Assembly (NCBI RefSeq): GCF_002368395.1
Contig: NZ_AP018254.1
Coordinates: 4,588,001 to 4,652,000 of the forward strand
From: Calothrix sp. NIES-3974
Lineage (GTDB): Bacteria; Cyanobacteriota; Cyanobacteriia; Cyanobacteriales; Nostocaceae
Direction of reading: 5' to 3'
Length of the DNA stretch: 64,000 nt
This document shows, in pieces, positions 56,459 through 64,000 of the stretch (position 1 is the stretch's first letter; each line of letters opens with the position of its first letter). The notes below the pieces were generated by a model. That model was not told the origin of the DNA. It saw nothing but the letters and a program-made list of their open reading frames with translations, and made no database searches. Position numbers and translations under genes: made by a program.

Positions 56459-57373
56459 CTATTGCTGGGAATTTGTAGCTGGTTGTTTTTCCGGTTGGGT
56501 ATTGGGATTTGTCGCGGGAATTGTAAAAGGAACACCTTTATTAATGGGAATTCCACTTAAATCAGCTTTAATATCAAGCACATAATTTCCCGGAGGTAAT
56601 TGCTTATTAAAGGGTAATCTGAGTTGACGACGAGTTCCGGGTATGACTCCAGAAAGTTGAATTACACCAGCATGAACAACATTTGCTGGTAGTTTTGCTC
56701 CCCTTGTACCAACATCATTGATTTTTTGAGTTTTCTCTGCACCGGGATATTGACTAGCTGGGTAAATTGCATACTGTCCTCTCATTCGGACATGAGCATT
56801 ACCATTACTGGAAATATCAAACACTGCACTTGTACCACGGGGATTAGTGGTAATATTCACTGAATTCACAGTTCCGATCCGCTTAATTTCCCCTGCATAT
56901 CCGTAGACAATGACTCCCACTAAACCAATCGCTTGAACCGCTTCCCGATTGGTAGGTGAATTTTTGATTTCCTGAAAATAAATTACAGCTCGATGTTCCC
57001 CTGCTGCTAATTGGGTTTTTGGACGCACTACAAATCGAACCGTTTGGGTTTGTCTTGGGGGAATGGTAAAGCGTGAAGGTGTAAACACAATCCAACGGTC
57101 AAAGGAATTTTCTGTGGAGGGAATATCTTGTACCTCATTGGTTTTGGGGTCAGTTGTCCATGTCCGGACAAAAGCTTCCATTTCCACCGGTTCGTTAGCT
57201 AAATTCGTGATTCTAATCGATTGTGATCGCGTTTTATTGTTAATATCTAATTCAAATCGAGGTGGACTAACGCTAATTTCCATCGCTTCAACGGATGGTA
57301 CACTCAATCCCACCATACTCAGCATACTTAAGGCAATACCAATTGATTTTTTTAACATCTCAATTCTCACCAT
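56459..57373 (-). CDS. PapD-like periplasmic pilus chaperone
   Basis: 304 aa. Signal peptide ('SIGIALSMLSMVGLSVPSVEA') then two Ig-like domains. The N-terminal domain has 'ISVSPPRFELDINNKTRSQS' and 'RFTIPPRQTQTVRFVVRPK', the G1-strand region that donates to subunits in chaperone-usher systems, then 'AGEHRAVIYFQEI'. The C-terminal domain is followed by an Asn/Gln/Pro tail. The ATG at 57373 is chosen because AGGTG lies six bases upstream; starts at 57382 (GTG) and 57358 (ATG) are possible. The stop is 46 bp before the usher start, so the two genes are almost surely co-transcribed. Confidence 0.82.
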   Translation of the reverse strand: MVRIEMLKKSIGIALSMLSMVGLSVPSVEAMEISVSPPRFELDINNKTRSQSIRITNLANEPVEMEAFVRTWTTDPKTNEVQDIPSTENSFDRWIVFTPSRFTIPPRQTQTVRFVVRPKTQLAAGEHRAVIYFQEIKNSPTNREAVQAIGLVGVIVYGYAGEIKRIGTVNSVNITTNPRGTSAVFDISSNGNAHVRMRGQYAIYPASQYPGAEKTQKINDVGTRGAKLPANVVHAGVIQLSGVIPGTRRQLRLPFNKQLPPGNYVLDIKADLSGIPINKGVPFTIPATNPNTQPEKQPATNSQQ

Positions 57374-57571
57374 CTCACCCACCTAAATCACTGAAAAATA
57401 CTTAATTTTGAATAATGTTTAAATTATTGAAATTCGTCAACTACAAAAATATCTGAACACCCCAGTGTTGAGAATTAGTATTTCTCACACCAGAAAATTA
57501 TATTAAAATTTCGCATATAACCTACTGAAAAAATTATTCTCCTGTATTCCGTCTCCCCTATTCTCAAACAA

Positions 57572-58138
57572 TTATAAACATCCTCCACTTCGACTCAATA
57601 TACACACCGATAACTTTCCACCGTGTTTTCCCGCTCTTGCTCGTGACGGGTCGAGGACAAATTGTACACTACCTTGAATCACTGCAATATTGCGCTCATT
57701 ATCCCGAAATAGTAATTCCGATTTTTCATCTTTAAGTACCACATTCACCGTAGAACGAGGATTGGATTGACTACTAAATAAATTTTCCTGGTTGTTATAA
57801 CCTTTGAGGGAATAGGTGACTCTAATCGGTTGGGATAATTGGTCTAGGGGAACTCGTCTTGTCCATACAAAATTCCGAATTATACTATTTTGAAATGGTG
57901 CGGGTGCAAGAAGTTCGGGTAGGGAAGTTGCAACTCCCTGATTCACTGGTAAAATCTCCTCTGGTTTAATGGGGTCAAGGGTTTGTGTTTGGGGAAAATT
58001 ATTTCCGGTGACATCTAATACTTCGATGGGAATTGATTCTTCTGCTCCTACATGGGTGAGGGGGAAAAATAGTGTAAATAAGGTAGTTAATAGATAACTT
58101 AGCTGGAGCCAAAACCAGAATTGATTTCGATTTTTCAT
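57572..58138 (-). CDS. Secreted pilin-like accessory subunit
   Basis: 188 aa with an N-terminal signal ('LLTTLFTLFFPLTHVGA', cleaved before 'EESIP'). The rest is beta-rich without known domain. The C-terminus 'SRARAGKHGGKLSVCILSRS' resembles the C-terminal strand of the neighbouring pilin-like protein (AGK-x-GGKL-S/T-V). It sits between that gene and the chaperone gene on the same strand. A tip or anchor subunit is a reasonable guess. Two cysteines close to the end could form a disulfide. Confidence 0.7.
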   Translation of the reverse strand: MKNRNQFWFWLQLSYLLTTLFTLFFPLTHVGAEESIPIEVLDVTGNNFPQTQTLDPIKPEEILPVNQGVATSLPELLAPAPFQNSIIRNFVWTRRVPLDQLSQPIRVTYSLKGYNNQENLFSSQSNPRSTVNVVLKDEKSELLFRDNERNIAVIQGSVQFVLDPSRARAGKHGGKLSVCILSRSGGCL

Positions 58139-58703
58139 CTTTCACCCTTGAACTTGATTTGACTTTTCTGACTCATTGGTTCATGAATGCATGATGTAAA
58201 CGTGTGTGGTGCAGCTTCTCTTAAAGAAGTCAATTGGATTCAATTAATTAAACCTTGTCTATCTTGAAAAGAGGAGTTTTGACTGCAACTTCAGATTTCA
58301 ACATAGACTCGATTTAAGTTAATTCATAATTTGTCATTCGTAATAGCCTGTGGCAATGCTTTGCGTACGTAACTATGAATTAGTTGAACTTCACCTCGAA
58401 TGTAAATACTTAGAACTTAGGGGTAATTAAACCCTTATTTGTAATTCGTAATTTGTAATTCATAATTCATAATTCGTAATTGTGAATTAGTTGAACTTCA
58501 CCTCGAATGTAAATACTTAGAATTTAGAGGTAGGTTAATTAAACCCTTTTGAATTACGTCGTTACAGCCTTGCTGTAGGTTATTATGTAGCTTACTCCCA
58601 CGTAGGAGTATGATGAATTTTTGCAAATCAATCATCTGTGCTACTGCTGATAAAAAACCTGGATGCAGGTGAAATTCCTGCACCAGATTAATGTCTACAT
58701 AGA
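58139..58703. other. Intergenic region with direct repeats and stem-loops
   Basis: A roughly 50-bp direct repeat (TGAATTAGTTGAACTTCACC, CGAATGTAAATACTTAGAA) occurs at 58376-58427 and 58483-58534, spaced 107 bp. Between them are iterated TAATTCGTAAT/TAATTCATAAT units. On the minus strand, after the pilin stop, come two stem-loops: TACTCC-CACGTA-GGAGTA at 58594-58611 and ACAGCCTTGCTGT at 58564-58576. Neither is followed by a T run, so they may attenuate or protect RNA rather than terminate. Confidence 0.65.
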
Positions 58704-59312
58704 CTATGGTGCTTGTACAGCGCGTACTGTTAACTTACCACCAATATATTTACCCGCAGAAGCGTTTGCTGGATTTAAAACACCTCCAGCAGTAGCACGG
58801 AGGAATTCAATATTTACTGTTGCACCACCGACAACAGCTTCTTCTGGATCGAGGTTTTTATTTGTACTCGCAAAAGTTGCTGAAGCATTATTAATACGAG
58901 CACGGTTTGCAAGTCCAGTCGGTGCTGTACCCTGTAATGCTAAAATATTGCTGCCAGGAGTAGGATTAACGGTCACTTCCACCGTACCTTCGTTACCCCA
59001 AACTGCAAATAAATTGGGAATTTCCTTGGTGATTTGTTGTACTGAACTTAAAGAACCTGGACCACTTTGAGTTAACTGTTGTGCTGTCAAGGTATCAACA
59101 TCACCACCAGGAACTGTATCAGTGCTTGCTTCTGTACCGTTTGCGGTAACGTTAATAACTACTCGGTCAAATGTCCGCAGAAATAATGCAGGTGCAACGT
59201 TAACTTCAACATCAACATCTCTTTGAGCATTCGCACGAGCAGGTGTAGCACTGATAGTTGTACCAAATAGGGTGATACTTGCTGCAATTAATCCTAATAC
59301 TTTCTTATTCAT
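58704..59312 (-). CDS. Secreted pilin-like major subunit of the chaperone-usher locus
   Basis: 202 aa. The signal peptide 'LIAASITLFGTTISATPARA' (cleaved before 'NAQRD') is followed by a Val/Thr/Asn/Gly-rich beta protein of pilin size. Strands such as 'VDVEVNVAPALFLRTFDRVV' and 'VEVTVNPTPGSNILAL' and the C-terminal 'ASAGKYIGGKLTVRAVQAP' are typical of Ig-like fimbrial subunits, close in style to spore-coat-U/DUF4402 proteins. There is no cysteine after the signal. First gene of the locus, followed by a hairpin-rich spacer, as for many major pilins. Confidence 0.75.
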   Translation of the reverse strand: MNKKVLGLIAASITLFGTTISATPARANAQRDVDVEVNVAPALFLRTFDRVVINVTANGTEASTDTVPGGDVDTLTAQQLTQSGPGSLSSVQQITKEIPNLFAVWGNEGTVEVTVNPTPGSNILALQGTAPTGLANRARINNASATFASTNKNLDPEEAVVGGATVNIEFLRATAGGVLNPANASAGKYIGGKLTVRAVQAP

Positions 59313-60408
59313 TTAAAAACTGTCTCCTCAGTCTTCGTAATTCGCTAATTTTGTAAATAGTTTGAATTCGTTCAATTTGTGCAATTTTTGGCTTTCGCAG
59401 GTGCAGATAAATGGGTTTTACTATTGATAGTTGCAGATACTCCCCAGTTAGCCCTAGTTTTTCTCTAAATGAGAAATCTGCCTTTGGGAAAACCATTTTT
59501 ATCACTATGTAGGATTACAATTTTTCGACTTAGGTATCACCCCCTGTGTATATAACTCAAAAATCTGTTTTGGTTCATGCGTATGTATTTTCATGATTTG
59601 GTGATGAAGCGATTTGAATCATTTACATTACGCTGGACGGGATAATTTTCATTTCACGTAATTACCAAATAATGCCAATTCACAATTCACAGTTAATTAA
59701 TCCAGGTTCGACAAGGATTTTATAACTTGGATGTGTTTTTTGGCTGTGAGGGAAATGGTATAACTAGTAATTATAGGTTTTGGTATAATTAGGACTTACC
59801 CATGTTTCCCACAAATTCTGCACTTTTGTTTGTAATTAGAGCTTTTGTGCTGAGGCAATAAGGACTAAAGTCCTCACTACGAACTTCAAATTTCAAATAA
59901 TATGTTAGTCCAGTAAGTCCTGATAGTGGGCGATTAATAATTGTTTCCCAGGAAATATACTTTGCTCATTTTTTGGCGATCGCGAAATTATTAAAAGCTC
60001 CAATTAATTAAGAAAAACATATTTCTATTAATACTTTCCTGATTTGTTCACATCAAGAATGTAACCTTTTTGCCCAAAATCTAACTTCAGTAATAACATG
60101 GAAATATAATGCTGGCAAAAATTTTTTTTATCAGTGTTATCACTTAAGTGCTGATACTAGCTAAATCTCAACCCTGGACAAAATCAAATGATTCTGCGGC
60201 AGGATTTGTAATGACCAGATTAAGTTTTGCAGATCCTGTTGAGGCAAAATTAGTTATAATACAGCAGATGATTGGTGGGTAAGCTGTTGCGCATTTAAGT
60301 TGCATATTAACTACTTTTGATGGATGACTGTTAACTTGATAAATGTCAACTGTTAGCCGTCAATAGCAAATCAAGTAGTTATGTGATTTATGTGAGTTTT
60401 AGCTAAAA
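59313..60408. other. 1.1-kb divergent intergenic region
   Basis: Lies between the pilin gene (minus) and the histidine kinase gene (plus), so it holds both promoters. It contains the GGACTTAC element at 59791-59921. A 66-codon minus-strand frame at 59305-59505 overlaps the pilin 5' region and shows no domain. No other gene, and no response-regulator gene, is seen. Confidence 0.6.
59791..59921. repeat. 131-bp element with AGGACTTAC inverted ends
   Basis: Begins AGGACTTACC and ends CAGTAAGTCCT. It encloses a second palindrome AGGACTAAAGTCCT at 59861-59874. It belongs to the same type as 50009-50105, but the interior differs. Confidence 0.65.
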
Positions 60409-61827
60409 ATGTTTCAGGCTACACGTCGCCGTTTGGCAATTTGGTACACAGCAATTACAGCAGTTTTACTATTGGTGTTTGCCTGTGGGGTTTACCTATA
60501 TGTCCGGGAAACTCTGGTGGAACGGATTGATGATACCCTCAATCATGTGGTGGAGGTAGTGGAGCGATCGCTGGCGATTGAACGAACCAGTTTGGATACT
60601 TACCATATTAATATCGAGGCCAGTTTCCGGGATAATGCTGATAGTGTGGAGGATGACCACATTGATATTGAGTGGTTTAGTCCAACGGGGGAGTTGCTCT
60701 GGTCTACTTTTTCCCAACCTTTGGATATTCCCATACGTGGTAATCACATCGGTGAGACTGTGCGTATCCAACGTCAACCGGATAATTTAGATGCATGGCA
60801 TGACAGTGAAAACCCGGATGATTTCACTTTGGTTCTGCGACAAGTTACTCAACGGGTGGAGTATGGACGGCAAGTATTGGGTTATTTGCGGGTCAGCCAT
60901 CCCTGGTTTGAGGTGACAAAACCCAGTCGTCAGTTGATTGTGGATTTGGGTTTAGGAATTGTTTTGATGATTGTTTCCGTCGCTGCTAGTGGATGGTTTT
61001 TGTCGGGGAAAGCGATGGAACCGGTGGGGGAATCCTACCAACGTCTCAAGCAATTTACCGCCGATGCATCCCACGAATTGCGCAGTCCTATTGCTTTGAT
61101 TCAAACCAATGTGCAAGTAGCGATCGCGGAATTGGATAGTTTAGATCCCATTTATCAACCTAACGGTTATACTATCACCCATTACCGTCACCAACTCCAG
61201 GTGATTGAAAGATTAACCCAAAGATTGGGAAAACTCGTTAATGATTTGTTATTTCTTGCTCGCAAAGATAGCGGGATTGAGAACGATGATTTTACACCCT
61301 GTCCCTTAGATGCACTGTTAATGGAAGTGGTGGAGGAACAGCAACTGATCGCCCAGGAACGGCAAATTAGTTTAAGTTTAAAGTTAGCGGAGACGGAAAA
61401 TCCATCCTCGGAACAGGCTGATGATTGGTTTTCAGTCCAGGGAAATTGGGAACAGCTAGGACGATTATTCACTAATTTAATTGGTAATGCATTACGTTAT
61501 ACCCAACCTTTAGGAAGTGTCACCGTCACTCTCTCCCGCATCGAAAACCACCAAAGGCGTTCTGCTTTGCGCTCTTCCGCCTATCTCAAAATTCAAATCA
61601 GTGATACTGGTATCGGTATTCCCCCGGAAGCCATACCACGCATTTTTGACAGATTTTACCGTGTTGACCCCGCTCGTACCCACCAAGGAAAGAATCAGAA
61701 TGTCAAGGGTACGGGATTAGGATTAGCGATCGCTTCTGCCATTGTGGAAAATCATGGGGGACAAATCGGTGTTGACAGCAAACTTGACCAAGGAACAACT
61801 TTTACTGTTTTGCTACCTGTAAATTGA
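60409..61827 (+). CDS. Membrane sensor histidine kinase
   Basis: 472-aa two-component sensor. Two transmembrane segments (about residues 10-30 and 180-203) enclose a periplasmic domain of about 150 aa rich in Asp and His. The kinase core has the phosphorylation site H222 in 'FTADASHELRSPIAL', the N-box 'NLIGNALRYTQP', G1 'ISDTGIGIPPEAIPRIF', the F-box 'DRFYRV' and G2 'GTGLGLAIASAIVENH'. No response-regulator gene lies next to it. It is divergent from the pilus locus, which makes a regulatory link possible but unproven. Confidence 0.92.
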   Translation: MFQATRRRLAIWYTAITAVLLLVFACGVYLYVRETLVERIDDTLNHVVEVVERSLAIERTSLDTYHINIEASFRDNADSVEDDHIDIEWFSPTGELLWSTFSQPLDIPIRGNHIGETVRIQRQPDNLDAWHDSENPDDFTLVLRQVTQRVEYGRQVLGYLRVSHPWFEVTKPSRQLIVDLGLGIVLMIVSVAASGWFLSGKAMEPVGESYQRLKQFTADASHELRSPIALIQTNVQVAIAELDSLDPIYQPNGYTITHYRHQLQVIERLTQRLGKLVNDLLFLARKDSGIENDDFTPCPLDALLMEVVEEQQLIAQERQISLSLKLAETENPSSEQADDWFSVQGNWEQLGRLFTNLIGNALRYTQPLGSVTVTLSRIENHQRRSALRSSAYLKIQISDTGIGIPPEAIPRIFDRFYRVDPARTHQGKNQNVKGTGLGLAIASAIVENHGGQIGVDSKLDQGTTFTVLLPVN

Positions 61828-61851
61828 AAAATAGGGAGTTGGGAATAGTAA

Positions 61852-61975
61852 AGACGCGATATATCGCGTCTCTATATCCTGTAATATCGTTTACGCTAAT
61901 GGTTGCTACATATCAGGAGCTATAACCGTTGATTACTCTAGTTTCATTTATTTCAAAGTAAAAGAGAATCGATAT
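61852..61975. repeat. Palindrome and 92-bp repeat copy D
   Basis: Bases 61852-61871 are an AGACGCGATATATCGCGTCT palindrome, 25 bp past the kinase stop. Bases 61884-61975 are a full 92-bp repeat, minus orientation, with several substitutions relative to copies A and B (for example TCTTTTACTTTG in place of TCTTGTACTTTG). Confidence 0.85.
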
Positions 61976-62075
61976 GTAGTTAGGTTACAATTAAACATAA
62001 AACCACAATGTTGTAACCGATCATTCGCCTCAAAGCTTTACCTACCGTACAGACGCGATATATCTCGTCTCTAGG

Positions 62076-62717
62076 CTACTTAAAAATATTTGGTAATATA
62101 CTGGGAGCAACCCACAATCCATAGCCAATAAATACAAATAATAAGGTGACTAAAATCGTCAAAAAATAACCAATCCCCATTAATAAACCATCGGATTCTA
62201 AGGTAGAAATAGCAAGTATCAAAATCGCAATTGTGGGAAATGGATTGGTCAGAGGTACGGGTGAAATTAACAGTATACATAACCAGGCAATACATAAACC
62301 ATTCAGTCGCCAGGTAAAGGAATTTTGGGCTAATTTTTGCCAACGGGGACGGGTAATTTTTTCGACAATACGGGTGACACGGTGCAGGTTTTTTAATAAG
62401 ACTTGGGCAAAATTACGGGGGAATTTATAGTTGGCAATTTGACGCGGTAACCACGGTGTTTTCCTTCCTAAAGCCATCTGTACTGATAATAAAAAACAGG
62501 CTCCACCGAATGGCCCTGTTAATCCCGGAGGCATGGGAAAGAGAAATGGTAACACCAGTAACACCATCACCAAACTAAATCCCCGTTCAGAAGTAATATT
62601 TAAAACGTTTCCAATGGTTAAGGGTTGCTGGGAAAGTTGTTGTAATAATAACTTGATATCCTGAGAAAATCGCAGATGAATGGAGTTCGGTGAGGAAGAT
62701 TTTTTGGGTTTGCACAC
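62076..62717 (-). CDS. ExoD-family exopolysaccharide synthesis protein
   Basis: 213-aa membrane protein. The N-terminal cytoplasmic part has 'LLLQQLSQQPLTIGNVLNIT'. Hydrophobic segments follow ('FSLVMVLLVLPFLFPMPPGL', 'GLCIAWLCILLISPVPLTNP'), with 'PFPTIAILILAISTLESDGL' and a final helix. This matches the ExoD family, named for a rhizobial protein that affects exopolysaccharide production; its function is not known. A palindrome adjoins its stop (62051-62070) and another precedes it (62869-62896). Confidence 0.87.
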   Translation of the reverse strand: MCKPKKSSSPNSIHLRFSQDIKLLLQQLSQQPLTIGNVLNITSERGFSLVMVLLVLPFLFPMPPGLTGPFGGACFLLSVQMALGRKTPWLPRQIANYKFPRNFAQVLLKNLHRVTRIVEKITRPRWQKLAQNSFTWRLNGLCIAWLCILLISPVPLTNPFPTIAILILAISTLESDGLLMGIGYFLTILVTLLFVFIGYGLWVAPSILPNIFK

Positions 62718-62868
62718 GCGATCGCTATTTGGCTTTTGCTAAATGATTATATATTTATATGTACAGTTAGTTGTATTTTAGGTTCAAACAAAATTTTAAA
62801 TTATTAACTGAATTTTAACACGATTGTTTGTATTTCTTATGCTGATTCCCAAAATTTTGGTGACACAT

Positions 62869-62896
62869 GTAGAGACGCGATATATCGCGTCTCTAC
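62869..62896. repeat. Perfect GTAGAGACGCGATATATCGCGTCTCTAC palindrome
   Basis: 28-bp palindrome 46 bp past the mnmA stop and 151 bp before the exoD start, both on the minus strand. It is one of the longest perfect stems of the dispersed family and could form a hairpin between these genes. Confidence 0.85.
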
Positions 62897-62941
62897 AGAA
62901 CCAACACAATTCATCTGTCGGATTTCTGTGGACACAATGGT

Positions 62942-63991
62942 CTACCCTTCAATAATTCCCCCACCTAACACCTTTTCCCCGTCGTACCAAACTGCGGCTT
63001 GTCCGGGGGTAATACTAAACTGAGGTTCCGCAAACACAATCCGTACTCGGTGATTTTCCAGGGGAATGACCGTCACTGGAACTGGTGTAGAACGGTAACG
63101 CACTTGAACTGCGGCGGAAATTGGGGTTTGGGGTGCAGCAATCGAGACCCAGTTGACCCGACCGACGTGACATTCTGGTTGGGTGGCTTTAGTGCGATCG
63201 CCGACAACCACACGATTATTGGCTGCATCAATGGCAATTACATACAATGGTTCAGCCGCAGCGATTCCCAAACCTTTGCGCTGACCAATGGTGTAGTATT
63301 GAATGCCGTCATGTTGTCCTAAAACATTTCCTGCCAGATCAACGATATCACCGGGTTTCGGAGCCAAATATTTATCCAGAAAAGCCCGCATGGAACCATT
63401 ACTTTCGACTAAACATAAATCTTGGCTTTCCGGTTTATCGGCGGTTTTTAAGCCGTATTTCCGAGCAATTTGCCGGGTTTGGCTTTTTTCTAACTCTCCC
63501 AACGGAAACAATGTCGCCGCTAATAAATCCTGGGATAAATCGTATAAAAAATAGGATTGGTCTTTATGGCGATCGCGGGCCCGTAATAATTCGTAACGTC
63601 CTGTTTGAGAATTGTAATTAATCCGTGCGTAGTGTCCAGTGGCGATTTTGTCGCTGTTGAGCTTTTCCTGAGCATATTTCACCATTGGACCAAACTTGAC
63701 AGTTTTATTGCATTGGGAACAGGGTAAGGGGGTAATCCCTTGGCTGTAACCAGAAACTAGATAATCGACGATGTTGGTGGCGAACACATCACGCATATCC
63801 TCAATGTAGTGAGGAATTCCTAGCTGCTCGCAAATATACGCAGCATCCACCATGCCCTCGGAACAGCATTGTCCTTTGCCCTTCATGAGCCAAAGGGTGA
63901 GTCCGACGACATCGTAGCCTTGGTGGTGGAGGATAGCTGCGGCGGTAGAACTGTCAACACCGCCTGAAAGTCCAACAACGACTTTGTTCAT
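62942..63991 (-). CDS. mnmA: tRNA-uridine 2-sulfurtransferase MnmA
   Basis: Thiolates U34 of tRNA-Lys, -Glu and -Gln, accepting sulfur relayed from a cysteine desulfurase. The N-terminal PP-loop is '[20 protein letters not shown]'. The catalytic cysteines lie in '[16 protein letters not shown]' (near residue 90) and '[15 protein letters not shown]' (near residue 190). The C-terminal beta-barrel ends '[20 protein letters not shown]'. Length is 349 aa, complete. ATG at 63991, ten bases from the window edge. Confidence 0.96.
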   Translation of the reverse strand: MNKVVVGLSGGVDSSTAAAILHHQGYDVVGLTLWLMKGKGQCCSEGMVDAAYICEQLGIPHYIEDMRDVFATNIVDYLVSGYSQGITPLPCSQCNKTVKFGPMVKYAQEKLNSDKIATGHYARINYNSQTGRYELLRARDRHKDQSYFLYDLSQDLLAATLFPLGELEKSQTRQIARKYGLKTADKPESQDLCLVESNGSMRAFLDKYLAPKPGDIVDLAGNVLGQHDGIQYYTIGQRKGLGIAAAEPLYVIAIDAANNRVVVGDRTKATQPECHVGRVNWVSIAAPQTPISAAVQVRYRSTPVPVTVIPLENHRVRIVFAEPQFSITPGQAAVWYDGEKVLGGGIIEG

Positions 63992-64000
63992 GATGTATAA

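Noticed and set aside
56413-56556. GTG start of the usher gene at 56556
   Set aside because: The extra 48 codons overlap the end of the chaperone gene in another frame and do not add a signal peptide.
59305-59505. 66-codon ORF before the pilin gene
   Set aside because: Overlaps the pilin start, no domain, likely untranslated leader.
1-64000. tRNA or rRNA genes
   Set aside because: No cloverleaf with a GGTTCGANTCC arm or rRNA segment was recognised by eye; a covariance-model scan was not possible here.

Overview
The window is cyanobacterial chromosome, probably from a filamentous, Nostocales-like species. The reasons are the many GCGATCGC (HIP1) octamers, heptameric tandem repeats, a large family of short palindromes, and cyanobacterium-typical genes: sqdX, a CyanoP-like psbP gene, a cyanoexosortase A cluster, a phosphorylase-kinase-like GH15 protein, a DUF1815 protein and a TctD/Ycf29-like regulator. 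The genus cannot be fixed from this sequence alone.

Layout. 0.7-6 kb: dnaB, an AAA ATPase, an AI-2E transporter, a Nudix hydrolase and a lipoprotein. 6.2-8.5 kb: a mobile patch with a complete IS4-family element inserted against the leader end of a two-repeat CRISPR remnant, then a MITE that touches the stop codon of an FAD hydroxylase. 10-20.5 kb: a GNAT acetyltransferase, murF, a higBA-type toxin-antitoxin pair whose toxin looks internally deleted, the GH15/phosphorylase-kinase-like protein, a LysR regulator and a TrpD2-like protein. 20.5-24.4 kb: an exosortase sorting module (HpsJ-like protein, exosortase-associated protein, cyanoexosortase A, and a PEP-CTERM protein as likely substrate). 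25.5-35.5 kb: a protein built of six exact 19-residue repeats, uvrB, DUF1815, a lone ABC sugar permease, a GST, a methyltransferase, sqdX and a tiny Arg/Tyr-rich secreted protein. 36.6-44.7 kb: acyl-ACP synthetase, YlqD-like protein, CyanoP-like protein, Maf, an M3 oligopeptidase and a RubisCO-like protein of the DK-MTP-1-P enolase type. 44.9-52.4 kb: a nonsense-inactivated Rpn-like nuclease, groESL with a perfect CIRCE operator, a frameshifted ferredoxin-like pseudogene, a response regulator and ppk.

52.8-59.3 kb, the most interesting region: four minus-strand genes encode an apparent chaperone-usher surface-fibre system. In transcription order these are a secreted pilin-like subunit, a second secreted subunit, a PapD-like chaperone, and a very long usher with an Asn/Ser-rich N-terminal extension and carboxypeptidase-regulatory-like C-terminal repeats. 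A sensor histidine kinase is divergent from it. The window ends with exoD and mnmA.

Intergenic DNA is unusually rich in repeats: at least 21 short palindromes mostly near gene ends, four copies of a 92-bp MITE-like element, two copies of a TAGCTCGACTT-ended MITE, two GGACTTAC-ended inverted repeats, and several longer shared segments. No rRNA or tRNA gene was recognised.
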